Positions 21,775 to 30,671 of a stretch of DNA of 64,000 nucleotides are shown here, in pieces (position 1 is the first letter of the stretch; each line of letters opens with the position of its first letter). A model generated the notes under the pieces. It searched no databases and was not told where the DNA came from. It saw only the letters and a list, made by a program, of their open reading frames with translations. The translations under genes and the position numbers were made by a program. The stretch comes from Nitzschia sp. DOCU1 (taxonomy: Eukaryota > Bacillariophyta > Bacillariophyceae > Bacillariales > Bacillariaceae): positions 1,302,001 through 1,366,000 of the forward strand of contig OX595995.1 of assembly GCA_951394045.1 (NCBI GenBank). The letters are read 5' to 3'.

Positions 21775-24619
21775 ATGGGAGGTGATGGTGAGAATATGTG
21801 TTTGCGTTGCTTCGTTAGTTTGACAACGACGCTGGTTGTGGCTCACACAAATGTCCACGTTCTTCCAAATGCCACGTTTCTTCAGGTCGAAGTGACGACG
21901 TTTCAGGCCAAGTCAACCGACTCATCGACTGGAATACAGAGGTGTTACATCGCCTATTAAAGCAAGTTGTTGCTCATCGAATCTCTTTGGGAAAGAAAGA
22001 ATGGGATGAAGAACCTGTCTTGGTGCGAGAAGAAGGAAAGATCATTTTCGACGAGGTTGCCGACGTGATTGATCTGCCGGGGTTTGTCTTTAAAAGGCCC
22101 CAAGACCCGGATACCATTGATCTGTCTCCCCAAGTGGAAAATCAGCTTCGAACCTTTGTATCTGCTGTCGCGAATGCCTACCATAACAACCCATTTAATT
22201 GCCTGCAGCATGCTTCCGCTGTGACAATGCATTTGAGCAAACTCTTGTCACGAATTGTGGTCAAGGAGCTGGATGGCATTGAAGAAGAGGACGAAGAAGA
22301 TGATTATTCCGACGATACATCGAGCGAAGACAATAGTGTCGCGCCTGCGGATATCGAGGCGCATCTTCACAATCATACGTACGCATCACCACTCCGTCGT
22401 ATTGTTTTGCACTTGTGTTGGATGTGTACCATCCTCTCACTTTTCTCTTTTTCTTGCGATTCTTCCATAGTTACGGGATTACAAGCGATCCATTGACGCA
22501 ATTTGCATTGGTATTATCGGCATTTATTCACGCAGTAGACCATGTTGGCATCCCGAATTCAGAATTGAGCAAGGAAGATCCGGAGACGGCCGCCCTGTAT
22601 AAGAATAAGAGCATCATTGAACAACGATCCGTCGATAAGGCATGGAAAAAACTCATGGAACCTGGCTTTTACGACTTGAGACGAGCTATTTATGCCGACG
22701 ACACAGAATTGAAACGATTTCGGCAAGTCATTGTCAACTCGGTCTTGTCGACCGATATGGAGGATATCGAATTGAAATATCTTCGCATGACGAGATGGGA
22801 AAAAACGTTCAGCAGCGGAACCTACCATGTCACGCCCGAAGATATCAATCGAAAGGCTACTATTGTTTTGGAACATCTCATGCAGGCCTCGGATATCTTC
22901 CACACGATGCAGCCATGGATTGTTTACGAGAAATGGTGCTCTCGCGACTTTGAGGAAAAGTACATTGCATACAAGCAAGGGAGGACCAAGGAGGATCCAT
23001 CGCTGACGTGGTATAAGCAAGAGATGGATCTTTTCGACAACTACGTCATTCCATTGTCCATGCAATTGAAGGATTGTGATGCCTTTGTCGTGAGCAGCGA
23101 CGAATACCTGGTACGTGAACAATGGCAACGAACGAAGTACTTTCCATTGCTATGTTCTTATATTCCTTGGCTTTGCATAGAATTTTGCCCTGAAGAACAG
23201 AAAGCAACTGGCTGCCAAAGGCAAAGATCTCGTTGCAGCCATGCTCGCTAGAATAAATTCACAGGAATCGTCAGTCCAAAACGATCTATCTTTCGACATG
23301 GACCCGGAAACAGTAAATACAGATGAAGACTCAAAAACTGCCAAGCATATGCAGCGTCTCGTCAATTGGAATGTTGAAATGTTGAAACAGCTCTTGAAGC
23401 AAGTGGTTGCTCGACGTAGGGCACTTGGCTTACCCAACGTTCCCGGTGTGTGTCTCCAGACGAAACCAAGCAGTATTGTGGATGAAGTTGTCGAAGTCAT
23501 CGATTTCCCTCCGTTCGATCCCTCTGTATCACCCGAGAAGCTTGACGCCGAGTCCATTGATTTGGGGGCCAACGTCGAAGAGCAGCTACAACTATTTGTG
23601 GGTGACATTTCGTCTCATTTTGCCAAGAACGACTTTCATGGTCTCGACCACGGCAGTCAGGTGTGCATGAATACTCGTAAAATGCTTTCGCGACTTTCTA
23701 CTATACCCAACAACGAACAAGCGGGACGCGCAGTCGCTGAGTTGGACAATCGAAGTTTTGGGGTCTCGTCCGATCCGCTGGCTCAGTTTTCTGTCGTCTT
23801 TGCTTCGCTGATTCACAATGTCGATCACCAAGGCGTCCCAGGTTCTCAGCTCGTTCGAGAAGGACACCCCCTTGCCGTCAAATACAACAACCGTTGCATT
23901 CATGAACAGCATTCCATTACTGTCGCCTGGGATCATTTGATGCAGCCCCAATTTGAAGATCTTCGAGCTTGTATTTTCTCGGATGAGTATGAACTCACAC
24001 GTTTCCGTCAGATTTTGGTCAATTGTGTATTGGCCACTGACTTTTTGGACGAAGATCTCATGATGCTTCGCAAGAAACGATGGGAGCAAGCCTTTGTCCG
24101 TGGTCTGAACGACAATTCGGCTCAAAATCGCAACCGCCGGGCCACGATCGTTCTTGAACTCATCATGCAAGCCTCGGACGTCTTTCACGCGACCCAGAAT
24201 TGGCACATTTATCACAAATGGAACGAGCGCCATTTCACGCAAGTGTACAAGGCTTTCAAGTCTGGTCGGTTGATGCAAGATCCTTCCATTTTCTGGTACA
24301 AGTCCGAGTTATTGTTCTTTGATGAACATGTGATTCCTATAGCCAAGCAAATGAGCGAGTGTGGTATTTTTGAATCGACCGGAGATGAATACCTATCGTA
24401 AGTGTGAACATGTGTCGTCTATCATCTGTGCCTCGGAATTCTTCTTCTAACTTGATCTTGGCCGCTTTTAGTTTTGCTCTCTCGAACAGACAACAATGGG
24501 CCGCCAAGGCTGGCGATCATGTCGCTTCCATGATGGCACGGTACCACGGAAATGAGATTGAAAAGACGCGTGTCCGACGAGCACATCGACGAATGAGTTT
24601 GAGTGCCTCGAGCGCCTAA
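21775..24619 (+). CDS. Double PDE_I-domain protein: two fused cyclic-nucleotide phosphodiesterase domains (5 exons)
   Basis: Exons 21775-21787, 21886-22378, 22471-23110, 23181-24397 and 24472-24619 sum to exactly 837 codons (836 residues); every junction has GT...AG and restores family sequence. Two class I 3',5'-cyclic nucleotide phosphodiesterase domains follow each other: D1 about residues 15-385, D2 about 410-810. Each starts with a W-N-x-E-x-L-x-x-LLKQVVA helix and ends near DEYL + N/S-FAL-NR. Both keep the late metal Asp (QASD) and the first motif's second His. The HDVDH motif is changed in both: HAVDH in D1 (Ala codon 22532) and HNVDH in D2 (Asn codon 23817), replacing the bimetal-bridging Asp. 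D1 also has Asn for the general-acid His (FNCLQH, codon 22197), while D2 keeps it (FHGLDH). D1 is therefore probably inactive and D2 uncertain. The first exon is only 13 nt, so the 5' end is the weakest part of the model. Confidence 0.88.
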
Positions 24620-24724
24620 TATCGACTTGGATTTCAGATAGTAGAGCAATAGATTGTAAATTCGGTTAAAGTTTATATCAACGAACAGACTGTTGCGAGA
24701 GGACAAAGTGGCCGCAAGGAATCA

Positions 24725-25186
24725 TTATTCGCGTTTTTCACAAAGTTCCTTGAACAAAACAAGTGCCTTGGGCCAACTTTCATCAAACATGGATTGAAAC
24801 ATTTCATCGGTTTGTATTTCTACTTTGAAGGTAGTCGTTTCTTCATTATCTTCCGTGTGGAATGTGTAATCATCCGTCGTTCCAATCCATTTTTGGGTCG
24901 CTTCATCGTACGGTTCGGCATATTCCTGATGATCCTTGTCTACCATTCCAATGTGAGTGGCAAGAATGCGAGAATACGGTTCCAAAATGGTAAGAACGGC
25001 TTTGGTACCTCCATGAGCTGGATCAAAAAACAAAATTTCGGCACCTTGTTTCCATTCACCCTCCATTGTAGTACCGGGAGAAAACGCCTTGGCCCAATCG
25101 TTGTAAACGTTCTTATCCACTAGCGTGTTGAACACAATCGCCTGTGGTTTTTGAATCTGAATCGAGTACTGGAGGGTCTTCATCAT
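24725..25186 (-). CDS. SRPBCC/AHSA1-like START-fold protein
   Basis: 153 residues from a double ATG (25186 or 25183). The frame runs nine codons upstream without an ATG. The pattern fits the activator-of-Hsp90-ATPase-1-like branch of the SRPBCC (Bet v 1-type) superfamily: an initial strand (TLQYSIQIQKP), a helix (QAIVFNTLVD) with a following YNDWAKAFSPGTTMEGEWKQG segment, DPAHGGTKAVLTILEPYS, and a long amphipathic C-terminal helix (WPKALVLFKELCEKRE). These single-domain proteins form a hydrophobic cavity that binds small lipophilic ligands. The ligand is not predictable. It ends about 105 bp from the end of the double PDE gene and is convergent with it. Confidence 0.82.
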   Translation of the reverse strand: MMKTLQYSIQIQKPQAIVFNTLVDKNVYNDWAKAFSPGTTMEGEWKQGAEILFFDPAHGGTKAVLTILEPYSRILATHIGMVDKDHQEYAEPYDEATQKWIGTTDDYTFHTEDNEETTTFKVEIQTDEMFQSMFDESWPKALVLFKELCEKRE

Positions 25187-25580
25187 CCTTTCAATTTTTG
25201 TGAATCGCTGCAATTTTAGGAGCCGTCGCTATCCGGTGCAGATAACGCCGTCGGTGCAAAGAGGCACAAAACTTGCTGCCAACAGGTTCCGATTCAACGG
25301 ACGATTGACAGACGAAGAAGCGGTCCTCCGAGCTCCGGCCTGTCCGCCGTCCTAGAGTGGATTGATTCATTGGATTGAACTTTCAATTCAAAAATCTCTT
25401 GCCATCGATGTTTTTGCGACAGCGAAGAGACGCGAGAGCTGTTGACAGTATGGACATTGCCTCTCGTTCCAGAAGGGAAGAAGAAGGTGATTGCAGCATC
25501 AACGACTGTGGCAATAGACGAGCCGTACATGTCATTCTGGGAGCGTGCAATGATGAATGACTGAATGACTGACTGAGTGA
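25187..25580. other. Intergenic between divergent genes
   Basis: About 0.39 kb separates the SRPBCC start (minus) and carbonic anhydrase A start (plus). It has a GAATGACTGAATGACTGACTGAGTGAATGAGT-type simple repeat near 25553-25584, just at the proposed start of the next gene. Confidence 0.5.
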
Positions 25581-26860
25581 ATGAGTATCCATTCGCAGAG
25601 TGGCAGGATACGACCCGTCATGCAGATCGGGCAAGAAGAAGACGAAAGCTTATTGCCCTTGTGTTCACCATTATCACTTGCCCTCAAAACCACACCGTCA
25701 ATCCAAACCAGAAAAAGAATGTCCATCCTTCCAAGTCTCCGTCCAGTTTTAGTTTTGACCATTTGTGCGATTATTGTCATGGTCAGTGAGATTGGATCCA
25801 TGCTGGATTCCGACAAGAAAGTATTGGCACAGTCGTCGTCGTCGTCACCATTGAGTACGTATCCATAGGTTCATACATCGAATGCCCACCAACAAAATCC
25901 TATTCACTGGACATTGACTCTCGTTTCTGTTGCTAAATCTTCCTCCTGGTCATTATAGCCTCGGTGATTTCCTACAATGCCAATGACGGCGATTCAAACG
26001 AAAATATTTGCAAGGGCAAGGATCCAAATTTGACTCCTATAGCCTGTATTGTCAATGCCATGGTGAATGTGGGGCCTCAAGCGGGAGCCAATGTCACTCG
26101 AGGATACCAGGGCCGCATCCATGTCACCAAGGATCCTATTCTGGTTCCCTTTGGGCAAGTCGGCATGTGTCCTGTCAATGCCCACTGGCATATCGGTGCA
26201 GAACATCTTTCTGTCGGTGAATACGATGAGACGGGAGTAGGTCCCTTGTTCAACGACGAGGAAAACATTCATGGTAGTCGTCAAGGTCATAGATGCAAGC
26301 TCTACGACGAGAACGATTCTCGATTCACCACTCCCTATGAATGGAAATACTGCCATGGCATGCAAGTCGGAGAGACCTACGAAGTTCACTGGCCCCACTC
26401 GGCTGCTGGAGCATGTGGCACTCCCAATCAATACCAAACCCCCTATCTAGATGGTGTATTTTGCATCCAAGGCATTTTGAATGATACTACCGCCCAAATT
26501 GGAGTCCAAGCCCAAGTCTTTACTGTCATTAACGACGATACCTATTACTTTGCGGAGTTGATGCAAGGAATGATTGTGGATGGTGACAGGGGCCAAAATG
26601 TTGCCAAGTACATTGGTTCGACGTCAGGTGACAAGTTCAACAACAAGATTTGCTCGCAATACACTCCCATCACTTGGCAGGTGGACCGCATGTGCCACTT
26701 AATTTCGGCGTCGTCGTTTGACAAGTTGTGCCATGACATGTTGCAGCAACGAGATGACATGACGAAAGACCTTTGGCCCCATGGCTCTCGTGAAACGGTT
26801 TCGGACGAATTAGCGGCAACGAATCAGCACGATCGATTTCTCTTCCGGGGACTCTGCTAA
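25581..26860 (+). CDS. Delta-class carbonic anhydrase A, membrane-anchored (2 exons)
   Basis: Exons 25581-25854 and 25959-26860 (donor GTACGT, acceptor ATTATAG, phase 1). The start is uncertain: ATGs at 25581, 25620 and 25719 are all in frame, and I use the longest. Hydrophobic VLVLTICAIIVMVSEIG is a probable type II signal anchor, placing the enzyme domain outside the cytosol. The catalytic region begins at NICKGKDPN and carries the delta-CA hallmarks VNVGPQAGANVT, CPVNAHWHIGAEHLSVGEYDE, GHRCKLYDEND, YEVHWPHSAAGACGT and FTVINDDTYY. Conserved His residues in HWH, EH and VHWPH include candidate zinc ligands. The reaction is CO2 hydration. The gene is convergent with carbonic anhydrase B. It lacks the CxSQGFATN segment seen before the anchor in B and C. 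Confidence 0.93.
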
Positions 26861-27234
26861 ACTCTTGTGGAGGTTGTTCTTTGGATTCGTCGTTTTGGTT
26901 TTGTTTGCAAGCAAGAAATTGGCTGAGAATGGAGTACTGTATCGTTCAAGTGCACGATACCGACGACCGGGCGGACAAACATGACCAAGAACGGAACAGC
27001 TATCCCTATCATTCAAAACGTCAGGGGAAGTACTAGATGGCTCCACCCTTCTGGTTCCGGCTATCATGTGATTGAGCGTTGACATGGACTTATTTTATGT
27101 TAAGGGAGTGGTTATTGCCCACCTACATCAATTTCAACCGTGTTACGAGCAGGTTGATGATACTGGTGAGGGAATCTCAAATGCAACAACGTGATGTGAT
27201 TTTTTGAATGTAAGGATCATCCTCGTTTCATGGC
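26861..27234. other. Shared 3' region of two convergent carbonic anhydrase genes
   Basis: About 0.37 kb of non-coding DNA; nothing else recognised. Confidence 0.5.
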
Positions 27235-28694
27235 TTAGAGGCCACCGGCACGGAGGGAACGGAGGAAACGACCCTGGTGATTGTTCGCCGCCAAATTGTC
27301 AGAGACAGTCTGACGAGCTCCATGGGGGTGGGTATCCTCCGACATGTCATCATTCATCTGCAACATATCATAGCACAACTTGTCGAATGAGGATGCCGAG
27401 ATCAAATGGCACTTGCGGTCCACCTGCCAAGTGATGGGAGAGTATTGCGAGCAAATTTCATTGTTTCGCTTGTCACCCGTGGTGGAGCCAGTATACTTGG
27501 CGACGTCCACGCCCATGGTGTCACCGTCAACAATCATTCCCTGAATCATATCGGGGTAATAGTACGAGTCATCGTTGATGACAGTAAAGACCTGGGATTG
27601 GACTCCGATTTGAGAGGCGGTATCCGTCAAAATACCATCGATGCAGAAGACACCGTCGTAGAAAGGAGTTTGGTACTGGTTGGACGTGCCGCATGCTCCA
27701 GCGGCAGAGTGGGGCCAGTGGACTTCGTAGGTCTCTCCAACTTGCATGTTGTGGCAGAATTTCCACTCATACGGCGTGTTGAATCGAGCATCGTTCTCGT
27801 CGTAGAGCATGCATCTGTGTCCTTGACGAACACCATCTCCGTCGAGTTCGTCGGCGATTGCCGGACCCACACCATTCTCGTCGTACTCGCCGACAGAGAG
27901 GTGCTCAGCACCTTCATGCCAGTGGACGTTGACAGGGCACATGCCAACTTCAGAGTAAGGGACGGTAATGGGGACCTCAGTGACATTCATACCGCCCTGG
28001 TATCCTTTGGTGACGTTGGCCCCGGCTTGCGGTCCCACGTTGACCATGGCATCGACAATACACTCGGTATCAGGCAAGTCGGGCTTCTTTCCCTCGCAAA
28101 TGTTCGGTTCAACAAACGATTCACCACTAGTAGCACCATCTTGAGATTCGACATCATTGCCAGAATCGACGACAACCACGTCAGGAATATCTTGGTTGGT
28201 GTCGAAAGCAGGGCTGTCAACGGTGATCGTGTTGCTGGCACCTAAAGTTGGTATGGGTGGTTGAAGAAAACAAAAGCGGTGGTGAGAAACAACGAACTTT
28301 AAATACCCGAAATGCGGGAGCTTCTTGTGACTTACTTTGTATGTTGGCAAGCTCCAACTTCTCAGAGCGAACCACAGATCCAAGTTCAGTGACCATGATG
28401 ATAGCACAAATAGCGATGACGGCTAACAAGCTCAACATAAGGTTGGTGGCAAATCCTTGACTGACACAGCCCGAAGGGGTGCCCATGGCGTGGGAACCTG
28501 AAGTTTCGTCGTAGACAAGAGCGACAAAAATGGTGAGGTTTTCAACCAAAACAACACAGCGCGAAAGAGGTTCCGCTAGTAGCTTTTAGTACGATCGACC
28601 GGCCCAACGAGAGGAGCTTGCTAGAGCACATACCTGACTCTTCAAGAGTGGCGTCGCCTTTTGGCTTCTTGTTCTCTGTATCGGCGCTGCACAT
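27235..28694 (-). CDS. Delta-class carbonic anhydrase B, membrane-anchored (3 exons)
   Basis: Exons 28694-28634, 28497-28336 and 28241-27235 join to 409 residues; both introns are phase 1 (GTATGT...TTCAG, GTAAGT...TTTAG). Exon 1 encodes a short acidic/basic cytosolic tail (MCSADTENKKPKGD). Exon 2 encodes SGCVSQGFATN followed by the anchor LSLLAVIAICAIIMV. Exon 3 encodes an acidic linker and the catalytic domain, with VNVGPQAGANVT, CPVNVHWHEGAEHLS, YEVHWPHSAAGACGT and FTVINDDSYY. Intron positions match gene C and, for the second intron, gene A, so the three are paralogues. The catalytic domain should face the lumen or outside. I see no diatom plastid presequence, so periplasmic or endomembrane placement is more likely, though this is inferred. 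Confidence 0.94.
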
Positions 28695-30671
28695 CGTTGC
28701 GTTTTCACTTTGTCGGTTTTGGGAAAAGTGAGACCAACAATGAAGAATTTTCGTGAGGACGACGACAAAAAGTGGATCCAAAGACAGGACTATGTGTTGA
28801 AGCAGGCCACGTTTGACAAAGTAGAACCGTCGGTAAATAATGGAACCAGCCAAAGAGAGGAAAAGATGATGTCATAGTTTCCGAGTGCCGGATAGCAAAA
28901 TAACACGGTAACTGTTACGGACCGAATGACGTCGACATGGGGAGAAATGCAACCAACTCTTCTTATTGGCTATCATTTGCGAGACTCCAAGTCATGTGCC
29001 AGCTGACGAGGCTCCAGCTACCGGTATTTATGGTACTGTATCGTACCGCGTACTTGCTTGTGACTTTAGGCATGTGCTCTCTCACTCGTCGAACGACGCT
29101 ACGGCTATTTATGGTAGGCAGGTGACTGGGGAGAAATTGAGTACCGCATCGCCTTCAACGAGAAACGTAAACTGCCTCATGACCTGGTAGCCGATCGTGA
29201 CGTGGAACACAGACTTTTAAATCATGGATATGATTTGTGGTTGCGCCAGGAGGAACCACCATATCAACTCATAGTAGCACTTTCGTGCACGTGCCGACAA
29301 GGATGAGGATCTCCTTTTCGGCATGGACGTGGAGATGGCTCTCTGACCAAATCGCATCCCAGAGGCGGATGAATGTACCTCGTCAGCAGCTGCCAGCGTC
29401 CACGTCCGACGAAAGGATCTCTCCTGGTGTCAGAAACAGTGACGTGTGGGTGCTGGCCGAAATGCTGGAAGCAAGAAGCAGCAGCAGAAGGCAGGATTTC
29501 AGACGATGAATCCATCGGTGCCTGATGATTGGTACATCATTGCGGTCGGTAGTTCAAGGCGAGAGGATACTGCTTGCTTGAATGCCTCCTCCTCGTAGCA
29601 GAGTCGTGCTGCTAGAGTACTCGTCCTTCCTCTTTTCGGCGGCGGCGTGAACTGCTGGTGATGGTGGTGGTGTGTGGCCGGTGTTCTTCTTCTTCTTCGT
29701 CATCGCCAGATGTCGTCGCGACCAGCCATGAGGGGATAATCATAATGATCAGCATGATCGAGTCTGCTGCAAAAGAATAAGTGGAGAGGTTGCTACCGGC
29801 CGCGTGGGCGTTCTTCGTTCTTGGCAGGTAGTCGACCACCTTCTTGTTCTTTTCGATGCTGATCATGGTGGGCGGACGAACAAGGAACAAGAAGAAGAAT
29901 GCTAGTAGTACTAGTAGTAGTACTACTAGTAGCTGCTAGTAGTCGTCCTGCTGGGGCGTACAGCACCACCTCCAGCCAGCATCATAGACTAGTAGCAGTG
30001 GTAGTAGTAGTACACCAATCATAGTGAGAGCTTGCTCCTGCTCCTCGTGGTGGGGTCCTCATCGCGGGCGTCGGTATTACTAGCAGAAATAGCAGTAGGT
30101 TAGAGGAGAACAAGAAGAAGAAGTGGAGAACAAGAAGCAAGAATGCTTCACAGCACCGAGGACGAGGCGGGGGAAGACGACGAGCGACCACAGCACGTAC
30201 TACTACTAGCAAACAACAACAACAAGAAGAACAACAACAAGATGATCTACTATTAACACCAGTACTATTAGCCGCAGAAGTGGCGGAGGATAGAAACATA
30301 GACCAACCAGCAGCCACAGTGGACGACGTAGCAAAAGCCTCAAAAGCGATCTTGTGGGATCGATGTGGTCGAAGATCCAATCGATCGAATGGTTGGACTC
30401 CTTCGACCGACCTTTGGGCTCCTTTGGACTGATTCGATTGATGGACGATTTTCGTCGAACTTCGGAGCTTCTCCCGCCCGCCCCCCGTTCGGTTTGGGTT
30501 TCTGCCGATCAGCGATGGAAAGCGGTTGACCATGGTGCAGTTTTGCAGCGAGCCTTACACCTCTGTGTGTCGGTTGCTTGCCCCGCTATTAGCTATATAG
30601 TGACAGCACTGCCTGACTGTTGGCTGTACTTTTCACAAACTACCGATAACTCGCTTCTGCAAGCAAGTATC
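28695..30671. repeat. Long intergenic stretch with TAG/ACT microsatellites
   Basis: Nearly 2 kb. It includes a CTAGTAGTACTACTAGTAG-type tract around 29900-29945 and 29990-30012, and A-rich AACAACAACAAGAAG runs near 30205-30240. An open frame runs upstream of the next gene from 30354, but it starts without conserved sequence and the natural signal-anchor start is 30672. No other gene is supported. Confidence 0.55.

Noticed and set aside
22415..23251. First PDE domain as a separate gene
   Set aside because: A GT...AG intron at 23111-23180 restores the family ending and continues in frame into the second domain with no stop between.
30354..30671. In-frame N-terminal extension of the SEL1L-like gene
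   Set aside because: The extension would bury the signal anchor behind about 106 unconserved residues. The ATG at 30672 opens directly onto it.
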